Shown one piece after another: positions 1 through 10,362 of a stretch of 36,524 nucleotides of DNA (its first letter is position 1; each line of letters opens with the position of its first letter). The translations under genes and the position numbers were made by a program. The stretch is from an uncultured Pseudomonadota bacterium (GTDB lineage Bacteria; Myxococcota_A; Bradymonadia; Bradymonadales; GCA-2716585), in NCBI GenBank assembly GCA_937123825.1, contig CAKZKQ010000584.1, forward strand, positions 1-36,524, written 5' to 3'. The notes under the pieces were generated by a model. It searched no databases, had not been told where the DNA came from, and saw only the letters and a list, made by a program, of their open reading frames with translations.

Positions 1-86
1 TCGCCGAGCCACTGATGGAAGTTGATGGTGCCCTGGGTGGTCTCTGCCTGGAAATCGGGGGCTTCGTCGCCGAGTCGAATCGCCAT
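1..86 (-). CDS. Peroxiredoxin, 1-Cys Prx6-like (N-terminus only)
   Basis: The gene runs off the left edge and only the first 28 or so codons are visible. The translation begins MAIRLGDEAPDFQAETTQG and continues with INFHQWLG. This matches the N-terminus of the AhpC/TSA superfamily, especially the Prx6-type 1-Cys peroxiredoxins (LGDxAPxFxAxTTxG, then FHxWLG), which reduce hydrogen and organic peroxides in the cytoplasm. The peroxidatic Cys lies outside the window. The ATG at 86-84 has an AAGGAG ribosome site at 100-95, about 8 bases upstream. The gene lies downstream of acs on the same strand but is separated by over 300 bases, so it is probably its own unit. The family call rests on a short stretch. 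Confidence 0.75.
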   Translation of the reverse strand, partial: MAIRLGDEAPDFQAETTQGTINFHQWLG

Positions 87-414
87 AGAGTGCGCTCCTT
101 GTGCGCGGATGGGCCTTTGGGTGGCCTCCGCGCGTTGTTTGTCGGGGTTGGCGGCGCGTCAAGGGGGCCTTGGGGCCGCTTTGGTGGGCCCTGAAGGTCG
201 CGCTGCCGTGTTGTGTGGCCGGGGTGGAGTCCCGGCTTTGAGTTGACCGTGCGAACGCACGCGTCACGGGGCACATTCCCAGCTTTTGGACTGGGATTCA
301 ACCTTTGTGTTTGGGGGTTGTGGGGGGAGTTCAGTGGGGGTGTGGTTTGGGTTGGGAGGCTGAAAATCTTTCGGGGTGGGGGCCAGCCCCCAGACCCCCC
401 ACGGTGTGTTGGGG
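87..414. other. Intergenic stretch between acs and the peroxiredoxin gene
   Basis: I see no supportable gene here. It should hold the end of the acs transcript and the promoter of the peroxiredoxin gene. There is a GTGCG-AA-CGCAC inverted repeat at 249-260, a TCCCAG/CTGGGA hairpin at 277-296 and a G-rich/C-rich hairpin near the acs stop (entered separately). The short open frames in this stretch have no recognisable product and fit GC-rich noise. Confidence 0.5.
376..391 (-). terminator. Possible terminator hairpin downstream of acs
   Basis: On the minus strand, 24 bases past the acs stop, GGGGG-CTGG-CCCCC can form a short strong hairpin. A small T run (ATTTT) follows only some bases later. 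The stem is short and the U-tract is not adjacent, so it is a weak candidate. Confidence 0.35.
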
Positions 415-2340
<1,926 letters not shown>

Positions 2341-2413
2341 GGCAGATCGTCTCCTTGTCGGAAAGTCGTCGTGAAGGGGTAGGACTGCGCGTAGCGTTTC
2401 TCAAAGCCGCCCT

Positions 2414-2442
2414 ATGATGGACCCTGGGGGCGCTGCTGACAA
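2414..2442 (-). promoter_or_regulatory. Sigma70-like promoter candidate for acs
   Basis: On the minus strand TTGTCA (2442-2437, five of six to TTGACA) is followed after exactly 17 bases by CATCAT (2419-2414, four of six to TATAAT). A transcript from about 2407 would carry a leader of some 67 bases before the acs start. This is consensus matching only. Confidence 0.4.
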
Positions 2443-2528
2443 GGGGGCAGGGCGACCATATTGAGGCCCACTGTGACGGTCTGCGTGGTCTTGGTGCGTA
2501 GAAAAATGCGTTGGGGCGGGTTTTTCTG

Positions 2529-2557
2529 TTGATCTGCCTGGCGACCCATGGCATATC
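2529..2557 (+). promoter_or_regulatory. Possible promoter of tRNA-Asn
   Basis: TTGATC (2529-2534) and CATATC (2552-2557) are separated by 17 bases and lie about 35 bases before the tRNA 5' end, a sensible spacing for a short leader. The -10 match is poor, so this is tentative. Confidence 0.3.
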
Positions 2558-2592
2558 TCTACGTCCGTCACGGTAAGTGATGGATCAACTGT

Positions 2593-2665
2593 TCCGATGT
2601 AGCTCAGTTGGTAGAGCAGGCGGCTGTTAACCGCCTTGTCACTGGTTCGAGTCCAGTCATCGGAG
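2593..2665 (+). tRNA. tRNA-Asn (anticodon GTT)
   Basis: The cloverleaf can be folded by eye. The acceptor arms TCCGATG (2593-2599) and CATCGGA (2658-2664) pair over seven bases with discriminator G2665. The D arm holds AGCTCAGTTGGTAGAGC. The anticodon stem GGCGG/CCGCC (2619-2623 with 2631-2635) closes the loop CTGTTAA with anticodon GTT at 2626-2628. The T arm contains GGTTCGAGTCC. The 3' CCA is not encoded: G2665 is followed by CCT, so the CCA end must be added by nucleotidyltransferase. A terminator follows directly. Confidence 0.97.
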
Positions 2666-2670
2666 CCTAG

Positions 2671-2708
2671 AAAAGCCCAGGTTAATCACCTGGGCTTTTC
2701 TTTTTCTT
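2671..2708 (+). terminator. Intrinsic terminator after tRNA-Asn (probably bidirectional)
   Basis: A perfect 12-bp stem AAAAGCCCAGGT (2671-2682) and ACCTGGGCTTTT (2688-2699) closes a TAATC loop and runs into a T-rich tract ending near 2708. The A run on the left arm gives a U-tract on the other strand, so it can also end transcripts from the converging LysR gene. Confidence 0.9.
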
Positions 2709-2758
2709 GTTTGTCGATGCTGATCTGCGCCTGTGTATTGCGCCCCTGGTTTGGTGGG

Positions 2759-3598
2759 TCACGTTGGTCCGTCGAAGAGGTGTTGGTGCCGTTGGAGTGC
2801 GGCAACCAGGGCGTCGCGGATGATCTTTAGCCGGGGGTTTCGGCGCAGATCTGGGTGGACGAGCACCCAGACGTCGTAGACTTTCTCGGGTTGGGTGAGG
2901 TTGGGCACCTTGTCCATGAGAAAGCAGGGCAGGCGCGCCATGCCCATCCCGTCGCGGCATGCTTGTGCCAGCAGAGCCACGTCTTGGATGACGGCTCGAA
3001 CCGGGGCGTTGGGAAATGGAGTCCCTTTCACCCACGCAGGATCGTCATGGGGCGACAGCCAGTGGGTGGCACCGGGCTGACCGTAGACCGCCCAGGAGCC
3101 TGTGATCGCTTTGCGCCCAATCAGGGATGGGTCTGGTTGCCTTCCATCGTACATGGCGCGGATCGCGACATCGGCCTCCATCCGGGCCAGGTCAAAGACG
3201 GCGCTGCTGGCCTTGATGATGAGGCGAATCCCGGGGTGCTCTTGCGAGAACGCGGCAAGATCAGGCAGCAGCAGGCGCGCCATGGGCGGCGGGGCTGTGA
3301 GGGTGACCGGTCCATGCATGCGCGTGTCGGCTGCTTGAGCGCGCCGCGCCAGACTCTGCATTGCACCCTCTACTGCAGTGGCTGCTTCCAATAGTTCCTG
3401 ACCTTCCAAGGTCGGATGCAGGCCGTCAACACCCCGCTGGAATAGCTTTAGACCTGTGGTCTCCTCCAACGATTCAAGCCGGCGGCGAACGGTAGGGTGG
3501 CTCATCCGCAGGTTTGCGGCGGCCTGACGAAAGCTCTGTGCGCGGGCTGTTGCCACAAAAACCCGGATGTCGTCCCAGTTCAGATCGTTGAGGTCCAT
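2759..3598 (-). CDS. LysR-family transcriptional regulator
   Basis: A 279-residue protein with an N-terminal winged helix-turn-helix of LysR type: DDIRVFVATARAQSFRQAAA, then MSHPTVRRRLESLE, then a GLKLF turn near residues 50-55. The rest is the substrate-binding domain (GPVTLTAPPPMA..LLPDLAAF..EHPGIRL). It is slightly short for the family (290-310). It is transcribed divergently from the SDR gene at 3739, the usual arrangement for a LysR regulator and its target. A perfect TACCAT-A-ATGGTA dyad sits in the shared gap. The likely role is effector-dependent control of the adjacent redox genes (3739-6553) and of itself; the effector cannot be read from sequence. Confidence 0.93.
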   Translation of the reverse strand: MDLNDLNWDDIRVFVATARAQSFRQAAANLRMSHPTVRRRLESLEETTGLKLFQRGVDGLHPTLEGQELLEAATAVEGAMQSLARRAQAADTRMHGPVTLTAPPPMARLLLPDLAAFSQEHPGIRLIIKASSAVFDLARMEADVAIRAMYDGRQPDPSLIGRKAITGSWAVYGQPGATHWLSPHDDPAWVKGTPFPNAPVRAVIQDVALLAQACRDGMGMARLPCFLMDKVPNLTQPEKVYDVWVLVHPDLRRNPRLKIIRDALVAALQRHQHLFDGPT

Positions 3599-3633
3599 AT
3601 GCCGCTCCTGTTTTTCTTTGTGGAACGTTTTTT

Positions 3634-3646
3634 TACCATAATGGTA
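3634..3646. promoter_or_regulatory. Palindromic LysR-box candidate
   Basis: TACCAT-A-ATGGTA is a perfect 13-base palindrome of T-N11-A form, the classical LysR target pattern. It is flanked by a direct ACGTTTTT repeat (3625-3632 and 3646-3653). It lies about 36 bases from the LysR start and 93 bases from the SDR start, in an AT-rich gap that must hold both promoters. Confidence 0.6.
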
Positions 3647-3738
3647 CGTTTTTGGATAGTTTACTTTCCATTCTGGCGCCGCACATTACGGACAACCAAC
3701 GGGGACGACACGTCCCGACTGACACCAAGGAGAACACC

Positions 3739-4722
3739 ATGTCCACCGCACTCGTCACCGGCGCCAACTCGGGTCTTGGTTTTCATGCGGCTCGCCGTTT
3801 GGCCGAGGAAGGTTTTGATCGCATCTTCATTCTTGCCCGCACGCTCGACAAGGCAGAGGCCACCAGGGCGGCGCTCGCCGAGCAAGTCGGGCGCGATCCG
3901 TTTGTGGCTGTCGCCGCTGACATGGGTGACTTTGAGAAGGTCCATGAGGCCAGCGTCAAAGTCGCTTCGCGGGGTGTGAAGATTGATTACGTGCTCCTGA
4001 ACGCCGGGTTGATGGGGTCTTCGTCGGTCCAAACCGCAGGCCAGGGAGTTGAGTTGGCGATGGCGGCCTCGGTTGTGGGTCACCATGTATTGACGACCGG
4101 CCTCCTCGATGCGGGTGCGCTTTCGACGAACGCGACCATTGTGATCAGCGGCTCAGAGGCGGCGCGCGGCGACATGCCGACCATGAACCTCACGGACGTG
4201 ACCGCTCTTTCCAAAGAACACTTTGGAGGGAGCCTCAGCCAGGGGATCGACGCTGTATTGAGGGGGCAGGCACCTTACAAGTACGACAACACCTCCCATT
4301 ACGCGATGGTCAAGCTCTTTGTGGCATGGTGGGCTGCGGCGCTCTCTCGTCGGCTGCCCGCAGGGATGACAGTGAACGCTGTCTCACCAGGGGCCACGGC
4401 CGCCACGGGTTTTGCCCAGCACCAACCCTCCTTTGTTCGATTCATTTACGGGCGAGTGATGATGCCGCTGATGGGACTCTTCGGGCGGACGCACAGCCTT
4501 GATGTGGCCACCGCTCGGTACTTTGCGCCTTTGGATTGGCCACGGGAGCGCACTGGGGAGTTCTGGGCCAGCAAGCCCGGTGCTGGGTACGCGGTTGGCC
4601 CTATTGAGCAGATGGTGCACCCGCACTTGAACCACATCGAGAGTCAGGAAGCGCTCTGGCAGGTCCTTGTGGCCATCACAGGCAGCACCCTCGTCCAGCC
4701 GCGGCTCGCCATGGCCGCCTGA
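3739..4722 (+). CDS. Short-chain dehydrogenase/reductase (SDR)
   Basis: A 327-residue Rossmann-fold NAD(P)-dependent oxidoreductase. The nucleotide-binding glycine motif TGANSGLG is at residues 7-14, the LNAG strand-4 motif at 87-90, a candidate catalytic Ser near 137 (VISGS) and the catalytic pair Tyr188/Lys192 in YAMVK. The start is the ATG at 3739, because AAGGAG lies six bases upstream and the protein then begins directly with the first beta strand. An upstream in-frame start would add 29 unlikely residues. The order resembles light-dependent protochlorophyllide reductase/WW-oxidoreductase-type SDRs; the substrate is unknown. It is divergent from LysR and probably its first target. Confidence 0.92.
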   Translation: MSTALVTGANSGLGFHAARRLAEEGFDRIFILARTLDKAEATRAALAEQVGRDPFVAVAADMGDFEKVHEASVKVASRGVKIDYVLLNAGLMGSSSVQTAGQGVELAMAASVVGHHVLTTGLLDAGALSTNATIVISGSEAARGDMPTMNLTDVTALSKEHFGGSLSQGIDAVLRGQAPYKYDNTSHYAMVKLFVAWWAAALSRRLPAGMTVNAVSPGATAATGFAQHQPSFVRFIYGRVMMPLMGLFGRTHSLDVATARYFAPLDWPRERTGEFWASKPGAGYAVGPIEQMVHPHLNHIESQEALWQVLVAITGSTLVQPRLAMAA

Positions 4723-4877
4723 CCAACCCGGAACCCATTTCAGATTTGACCAAAGCCAAGAGCCATTGAAGGGCCCTGGTGACCTCTTCCTGACGTGCGG
4801 CTGGCCTGTGTCGGTGCATGGGGCATCCAGCGCACGTCATCGTTTCCAACCCACATTTCAACAATGAGGACAATGCA

Positions 4878-5417
4878 ATGAGCCACACATTCACGATCAA
4901 GGTTTTCTTTCGCGGTGACTGGTGCCCCTGGTGCAACGGCTACCTGCGAGACTTCAACAACCATTTGGAGACGGTCCAGCGCCATGGTGGGACGATCGTG
5001 GGCATCACGTCGCAGGCAGGCAATCGTTCAAAGGCCAACAACGGTTTGGGCTTTGACATCGTTGTGGATGAAGGCAACGTCCAGGCAGAGAAGTACAACA
5101 TCTTTGTGACCTCCAAAGAGGACACGCCCCTGCGTGATGTGGACGGTGTTTATCCCAATGGCATGGTTCAACCTGGGGTTGTCATTGAGGACGCCGCTGG
5201 AACGATTCTGTATCGGTGGGCCATCGTCCCCAGCGAGATGAACTTTGGAGGCGCGACTGATCGTCCCCTTGTGTCTGACATCATCGGCGCGCTTGAGCGC
5301 ATCCTTGCGGAAGGCTCAACCTTGGAGGGTTTCAAGACGACTGACATGGCGTACCTGGAAGGTGCCCATCCAGATCAGTTCAAGATCGTTCAGGCCTACC
5401 TTGCCAGCGTATCCTAA
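4878..5417 (+). CDS. Peroxiredoxin-like thioredoxin-fold protein with CxxC
   Basis: A 179-residue protein that fits the AhpC/TSA-like thioredoxin fold: the strand KVFFRGDWCPWCN places a redox-active Cys16-Pro-Trp-Cys19 near the N-terminus. GGTIVGITSQAG and FDIVVDEGNVQAEKYNI follow, as in peroxiredoxin-like proteins. It probably works in the cytoplasm, since there is no signal peptide, as a thiol-disulfide reductant or peroxidase. The ATG at 4878 is chosen over the in-frame start at 4818 because GAGGAC precedes it by about seven bases and the fold begins there. It follows the SDR on the same strand after 155 bases. The specific activity is not established. Confidence 0.8.
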   Translation: MSHTFTIKVFFRGDWCPWCNGYLRDFNNHLETVQRHGGTIVGITSQAGNRSKANNGLGFDIVVDEGNVQAEKYNIFVTSKEDTPLRDVDGVYPNGMVQPGVVIEDAAGTILYRWAIVPSEMNFGGATDRPLVSDIIGALERILAEGSTLEGFKTTDMAYLEGAHPDQFKIVQAYLASVS

Positions 5418-5605
5418 GGCTTTTGAGGTGCCGCGTTTCTTCAGATGTATGGGTTATGGGGTGTTTGTGGTTGGGTTGATACAATTGGGCAAGTAATTGC
5501 GATCATTTGGCCTGTTTGTGTGCTCTTTGGGGATTTATATTGCAGGTGTTGAACGAAACGCAACACCGCACGGAAACTCATCCGGCGATGACAAGGAGCG
5601 CAGAC

Positions 5606-6553
5606 ATGGCTGACACGCAATTTGGACCCAAGGGATGGACACCTGAACGCCTCGGCTCGCTGGCCGGCAAGACCTACCTCATCACCGGGGCCAACTCCGG
5701 CACTGGCTTTGAGGCCTCCCGCATCCTTTTGTCCAAAGGGGCCAGGGTGGTGATGCTCAACCGCAACGCCCAGAAGACCGCCGCCGCCATCGAGACCTTG
5801 AAGGAGGTGGTCGGCAGCCAGGCCGACGTGGGTTTTGTGCGGATGGACTTGTCTGAGCTTGCTTCTGTCCGGGCGGCGGCCAAAGAGGTGCTTGAGACGG
5901 TCCCCCGAATCGACGGGTTGATCTGCAACGCCGCCATCGCCCAGGTCCCCGAGCAGCGCATGACTGTGGATGGCTTTGAGAGCCAGCTTGGCACCAACCA
6001 CTACGGCCACTTTGTGCTGTGCGGCATGCTCTTTGAGCGCATTGAGGCGTCAAAAGGTCGGATCGCGGTCGTGGCCAGTCTTGGCTACAACATGGGGCTG
6101 AAGACGATCCAATTTGACGACATGAACTGGGATAAGAACTACCACGCCAACAACGCCTACTCCCAAAGCAAGCTGGCCCAGATGATGTTTGCCTACGAGC
6201 TGCAAGACCGGCTCAAGGCGACCGGCAAGGACGTCAAGGTCTATGTCTGTCACCCTGGCTCCTCGGCCACGTCGTTGATCAAGACCAGCGGCAGCATGGT
6301 CATGCGGGCCATCTTTGGGCTGATGTCAATGTCGCCTTTGGTTCAGTCCGCCGAGAAGGGGGCTTACCCGGAGATCATGTGTGTCACCGAGGATGGCCTG
6401 GAGCAGCGCGCCCTTTATGGTCCCACGGGCCGCATGGAGTGGGTTGGGCCGGTGGGGCGCGGCACGCTTGAGCCCCACGCCTATGACAAGGCGGTGATGG
6501 AGAGGTTGTGGACGCTTTCGGAGAAAGAGACCGGTTTCGAGTGGAAGCTCTAA
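5606..6553 (+). CDS. Short-chain dehydrogenase, protochlorophyllide-reductase-like
   Basis: A 315-residue SDR. Residues 23-34 carry YLITGANSGTGF (nucleotide-binding TGxxxGxG), CNAA at 108-111 follows strand 4, and the catalytic Tyr185/Lys189 are in YSQSK. The long substrate loop and C-terminal tail resemble POR/retinol-dehydrogenase-type SDRs. Nothing indicates photosynthesis, so a protochlorophyllide role is not claimed. The start at 5606 has AAGGAG eight bases upstream; the longer frame from 5507 runs through AT-rich promoter-like DNA. Together with the first SDR and the CxxC protein it forms a redox cluster next to the LysR gene, although the 188-base gap suggests its own promoter. A good terminator follows at 6629. 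Confidence 0.92.
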   Translation: MADTQFGPKGWTPERLGSLAGKTYLITGANSGTGFEASRILLSKGARVVMLNRNAQKTAAAIETLKEVVGSQADVGFVRMDLSELASVRAAAKEVLETVPRIDGLICNAAIAQVPEQRMTVDGFESQLGTNHYGHFVLCGMLFERIEASKGRIAVVASLGYNMGLKTIQFDDMNWDKNYHANNAYSQSKLAQMMFAYELQDRLKATGKDVKVYVCHPGSSATSLIKTSGSMVMRAIFGLMSMSPLVQSAEKGAYPEIMCVTEDGLEQRALYGPTGRMEWVGPVGRGTLEPHAYDKAVMERLWTLSEKETGFEWKL

Positions 6554-6628
6554 AATCGGGCTCTTGTTCGGGCACCGCTGACCACGTCGGGGGTGTGGAT
6601 GGAACAGGTGCCAAAAGCCATTTGGAAG

Positions 6629-6666
6629 GGCTCAGGTCGGTCGACCTGGGCCTTTGCTTGTTCTTG
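6629..6666 (+). terminator. Intrinsic terminator after the second SDR gene
   Basis: GGCTCAGGTC (6629-6638) pairs with GACCTGGGCC (6643-6652) over ten base pairs with one G-U, closing a GGTC tetraloop. A T-rich tail (TTTGCTTGTTCTT) follows. It sits 75 bases past the stop and ends the redox cluster. Confidence 0.75.
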
Positions 6667-6788
6667 GCCGCTGTCCCCCGGTTTCTTTGCATCTTTGTGT
6701 TGGTGAATGTTGTGGTGCGCGTTATGGTGTGTGCGATTTTCAGATTTCAACGAGTGTGAAAGGGGCGACTTTTGATAGGAGTGAAGAC

Positions 6789-7727
6789 ATGCCTTCAAGA
6801 GGTTGGATGCTGATCCTTGTGTTGCTGATGGTGTCGATGACTGCGTGCACGGCCGCCAAGGTCATGCGGCAGTTGAACGAATACGAGATCACTCTGGCGA
6901 GCACGAGCCCCGTGGACACCACAAAGACGGACGTCACGGCGACGACCGACGCCAACGGCAAGCCTGCTCAGCTCTTGTCGGCGTTCTTTGGGCTCGACAA
7001 TGGGTTTCCGGGGATATCAGACCAGGCGATTTGTGAAGGGGCTGGGGGAAAAGACGGGATGCCGGTCATTTTCTCGCACGAGGTCGATTTGAGCACCATG
7101 CAGGCCGGGGACTTCAAGGTCACGACCGCCTCTGGGCAGGTCGGCAAGCTGCTTTGCGTCACGCTGGCCCCGGCAGACGACGCCGGGGAGCTTCGGACGG
7201 TCTTGTTGGTGGGTGAATATGGGAGTAAGGACGACCCGCCGGCGACGGTGGAGGTGGTGGGCAACCTGCTGTCGATCGATGGCTCGGTGAACTTCAAAGG
7301 GGCCAGCGTCAAGGCTATCCCGCTTCAAGATGGCCCCACAATGATTCTTGCACAGACACTGCCCAAGGAGCGGCTTGCGTTGGGCAAGAAGGCCACGGCG
7401 TTGCCCTGGGGCGGCGGCAGCGGTTGTCCGGTCGGCACCAGGCAGGTGGTCAACGTCACCTGGGTGGGCGGCGTCACCAAGCCTGGTGGCGACGAGGTCG
7501 ATGATGTCGAGCGTCAACTCTACAAGGTCACCGTCGAGCAAGCCGATGGCAGCCAGATCCAGGCGACGCCGTTTGCGCTCGGTGACCTGGGCGACGGCGA
7601 CAATAACCACCGGCTGTGTCTGGATGTGGAGGGGGCACCCAAATCCGTGTCGTTCCCAGGTGGCCACATGACCGATCCCAACGAGGACCTCAACCCCGAC
7701 ACGTCGATCGATGTCACGCAGCCTTGA
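6789..7727 (+). CDS. Lipoprotein of unknown function
   Basis: A 312-residue predicted lipoprotein. Basic MPSRGW is followed by the hydrophobic segment MLILVLLMVS and the lipobox-like MTAC with Cys20; the -3 residue is Met rather than Leu, so the box is slightly divergent. The mature part has no repeat or catalytic motif that I recognise. It is rich in beta-prone segments (VGKLLCVTLAP, RTVLLVGEYG, VEVVGNLLSI) and ends in an acidic tail. Start 6789 is supported by AGGAG seven bases upstream. It stands alone between a terminator and another single lipoprotein. Function unknown; it is probably anchored in the outer membrane facing the periplasm or the surface. Confidence 0.75.
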   Translation: MPSRGWMLILVLLMVSMTACTAAKVMRQLNEYEITLASTSPVDTTKTDVTATTDANGKPAQLLSAFFGLDNGFPGISDQAICEGAGGKDGMPVIFSHEVDLSTMQAGDFKVTTASGQVGKLLCVTLAPADDAGELRTVLLVGEYGSKDDPPATVEVVGNLLSIDGSVNFKGASVKAIPLQDGPTMILAQTLPKERLALGKKATALPWGGGSGCPVGTRQVVNVTWVGGVTKPGGDEVDDVERQLYKVTVEQADGSQIQATPFALGDLGDGDNNHRLCLDVEGAPKSVSFPGGHMTDPNEDLNPDTSIDVTQP

Positions 7728-7997
7728 GCGGGGAGTCTTTCCCGCGTGAACGGTCACTTTGGTGTCCATCGCCCATCAGCGACCATTTTACACAAGCTCG
7801 GTGGCCTCCACAGGTGCTCAACATGGGCGCTTTAGAGTTCAAAGTGGGATTTTCGCTGCTTTGAAGCCCGCCTCATTGAACCATGGCCGTGATGCCAGGG
7901 GACGACGGAGGGCTTGGAGCGGATGTTGTTGCGCCCTGATGCCATCACTGCGTGTGTGGCTCAGGCCCACTTCACACCAGATGAGGCCAGTCCAACC

Positions 7998-8756
7998 ATG
8001 AAGCGCACCGTTACTCTTGCCGTTTTGCTTGCCGTCGCCGCCCTGGCGGCCTGCACCAGCGATGCAGACACTCAGGTTTTTGACAGCACCTCTGACGATG
8101 ACGCAGGAGTCGCCGACGCTGCTGAAGGCGACGCCGCTGAAGGGGACGATGCCCTTGATGATCAGGCCGCTGAAGCCGGCGCGGATGAGGACGGTGATGA
8201 AGCGCGGGTGGGGTTTGAAATCCTCCAGTTCGTCAGTTCGGACGAGATTGTGGTGTGGTTCGGGCGCGAGTTGACGCTGGAGGCCTTTGAAGCCCTCGAG
8301 CTTTCCCAGGGGTGGTTTAAAAACCAGCCACGGGAGGGCGAGCCAGACGGCGGCGCCTTTTTGCGCTCGCCAGACGCCGTGGCCGACGGCGAATTTGTCA
8401 ACGAGGAGCACTTTGGGCACGTGTGGCTGCACAACGCCACCATCATTGAAGCCAACTCGCCGTTGGACGACGGCGGGCTCTTGAGCCTGAACCGTGTGGC
8501 CAAGTTCCACAAAATCCAGTTCAACGCAGGCAGGAGGCTCTTTATCCTGGTTTCGCCCGAGGGCGAGCGTTTTGTGCGCATCTCTCGTGACTTGGGCCGC
8601 ACCCGCGAGGTGCCCACGCTGCCCGATGGCTGGCAGATCGTCGAGCACGTCACCGAGCAGGAGGTGATCTTTGATCTGCCCAACCCCACCGTAAACATCC
8701 GGTGCGACAACGAGGACTCGTTTCAGGGGCCTGTGACCGGTTTGGAAGGCTTTTGA
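7998..8756 (+). CDS. Lipoprotein with acidic Asp/Ala linker, unknown function
   Basis: A 252-residue lipoprotein: MKRTVTLAVLLAVAALAAC has a canonical LAAC lipobox with Cys19. Residues 20-72 or so are an acidic low-complexity linker of Asp, Glu and Ala, typical of surface-anchored lipoproteins in this genome. A globular domain follows that I do not recognise; it contains VGFEILQFVSSDEIVVWFGREL and an FGHVWLHNATIIEAN segment. The ATG at 7998 is preferred over the upstream in-frame start because it opens the signal peptide and has GAGG about 11 bases upstream. It is monocistronic. Confidence 0.75.
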   Translation: MKRTVTLAVLLAVAALAACTSDADTQVFDSTSDDDAGVADAAEGDAAEGDDALDDQAAEAGADEDGDEARVGFEILQFVSSDEIVVWFGRELTLEAFEALELSQGWFKNQPREGEPDGGAFLRSPDAVADGEFVNEEHFGHVWLHNATIIEANSPLDDGGLLSLNRVAKFHKIQFNAGRRLFILVSPEGERFVRISRDLGRTREVPTLPDGWQIVEHVTEQEVIFDLPNPTVNIRCDNEDSFQGPVTGLEGF

Positions 8757-8940
8757 GTCCGGGGCACCTTTCTTTTGGCTCGCGTTGCTGTGTTCAAGAG
8801 CGTGTGGCCGGCAGGCGGGTGCAGCGCTGGGGTCGTCTTCGAAGTCATTCAACAAAGATGATGGGGTCTTCACAAGTGCTCAACCCCCGGTTTTTACGCT
8901 TGATGTGCCAAGACATGCATCCCTTTTGTGGAGAGACGAT

Positions 8941-10323
8941 ATGAGACAACATCCATGGCTTCCTTTTGTGGTTTTTTGGGCGCTGGCGTGTGCTGCGTTG
9001 GGCTGTTCGGGTGATGCCTCCGATGGGGCCCAGGCCAGCGATGGTCCGGATGCAGGGGAGCCTGCCGATGTGGGCGAGCCTCCAGATGTGATGGATGGGT
9101 CTGACGCCGCTGATGGCGAAGGGACACCGGTGTTGGAGTTGACCCCCGAACTGTGCAATGACCCCAGCAAACTGCAGGCGCTTGTGGGGATGTTGGACGG
9201 CGGTGGCATGGGTGAGGCCTTTGGCGGCGCCAACCCGGCTCAGATCGAGCGCATGATGGCGGCGCCCACCGAAGGGCCGTTCTACATGTTCAACTTGATC
9301 CGGTATCGGGAGCAGGCCGTCTACCCCGATGGGCGCCAGACCGATTTGACCGGGCGCGAAGCCAACGCGCTCTACTCCCCCGTTGAGTTTCTTGAGGCGA
9401 GCGCCGATCGCCCTGTCTACCTCTCCGAGGTCCATGAGCAGCTCGATGGCGATGGCACTGTGTGGGACGACATCGCGGTGGTGCGATACCCTTGCCCGTT
9501 GGCTTTTTTTGCGATGATCGTGCACCCAGACTTTCAAGCGCGCTCCATTCATAAAGCGGCTGGGGTGGAGGAGACCATTGTCATGGTCACCCACCTCCAA
9601 TCGATCCCGGGGCCCGATGACCCTGACCAGTCCGAGGCCGCTTTCCCGCCCACGCCCCAGGACCCGGCCTTTGATGTGATCCACGTCATGGGTTTTCACG
9701 ACGTCGCCCAGTACGGGCCAGACACCGACGAGCCGGAGCGCACTGGCCAAGAGGCCTGGGAGATGTACCGGACCAGCGAGGCGGCGGCCTCAGAGGAACT
9801 CGGTCATCATCCGACGGCCATTTTGGAGGTTCAGGGCGCGTTTATTGGGGATGAAGGGGCCTGGGATCAGATTTTGATGGTTCACATGTCGAGCATGGAG
9901 GGTTTTGAGGCGCTGCTCGACGACGAAACCAGGCAGGCGGGGCAGCACCATCGGCTCGCCGCGCTGCAAAACAACCACTCGCTGGTGGCCTTCCCCACGC
10001 GCTCGCAGATTCCATATGCCGACGGCGAGCCCGACGGCGGTGGCGGTCTTCTGGAGGTGACTGAAGATGGCGTGGGGACGTTGTGCTCTTCAGACGCCGA
10101 CTGTCCGGGAGGCGGCGTGGACACCTGCTTGAGTGATGGTGGAGGTACGGGGTTTTGCACTCGGGAGGGCTGTGGGGCTGGCGATTGCCTGTCGCCATAC
10201 CTGTGCTGCCGCGACTGTGCCGAGGCGCTGGCGGCGATGTTGCCGTTTGAAGGCTCTGCGTGCCTCCCCAACGCCGTTGCTGATCAACTCACCGCCGCGC
10301 CCCTCTCATGCACATGCGATTGA
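8941..10323 (+). CDS. Lipoprotein with two DUF1330/dimeric alpha-beta-barrel-like modules and Cys-rich tail
   Basis: A 460-residue exported protein. The signal ends AALGC (Cys22, a slightly unusual lipobox), followed by an acidic linker (about 23-62). Residues 110-222 (EGPFYMFNLIRYREQA to MVTHLQS) resemble DUF1330/EthD-type ferredoxin-like folds. Residues 235-375 (FDVIHVMGFHDVAQYG, then WDQILMVHMSSMEGFEALL) look like a second copy, so the core may be a pseudo-dimeric alpha+beta barrel. The C-terminal 80 residues hold about a dozen Cys (LCSSDADCPGG, YLCCRDC), a disulfide-rich module. Start 8941 opens the signal peptide and has GGAGA just upstream. The convergent neighbour ends 40 bases away. 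The family assignment is by pattern only. Confidence 0.7.
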   Translation: MRQHPWLPFVVFWALACAALGCSGDASDGAQASDGPDAGEPADVGEPPDVMDGSDAADGEGTPVLELTPELCNDPSKLQALVGMLDGGGMGEAFGGANPAQIERMMAAPTEGPFYMFNLIRYREQAVYPDGRQTDLTGREANALYSPVEFLEASADRPVYLSEVHEQLDGDGTVWDDIAVVRYPCPLAFFAMIVHPDFQARSIHKAAGVEETIVMVTHLQSIPGPDDPDQSEAAFPPTPQDPAFDVIHVMGFHDVAQYGPDTDEPERTGQEAWEMYRTSEAAASEELGHHPTAILEVQGAFIGDEGAWDQILMVHMSSMEGFEALLDDETRQAGQHHRLAALQNNHSLVAFPTRSQIPYADGEPDGGGGLLEVTEDGVGTLCSSDADCPGGGVDTCLSDGGGTGFCTREGCGAGDCLSPYLCCRDCAEALAAMLPFEGSACLPNAVADQLTAAPLSCTCD

Positions 10324-10362
10324 TGGGGTTTGGGGGCTGCAGCAAGCAAATGCCAGGGGCTC

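Noticed and set aside
7728..7752. GCGGG/CCCGC hairpin after the lipoprotein at 6789
   Set aside because: Five base pairs and no T-tract; too weak to call a terminator.
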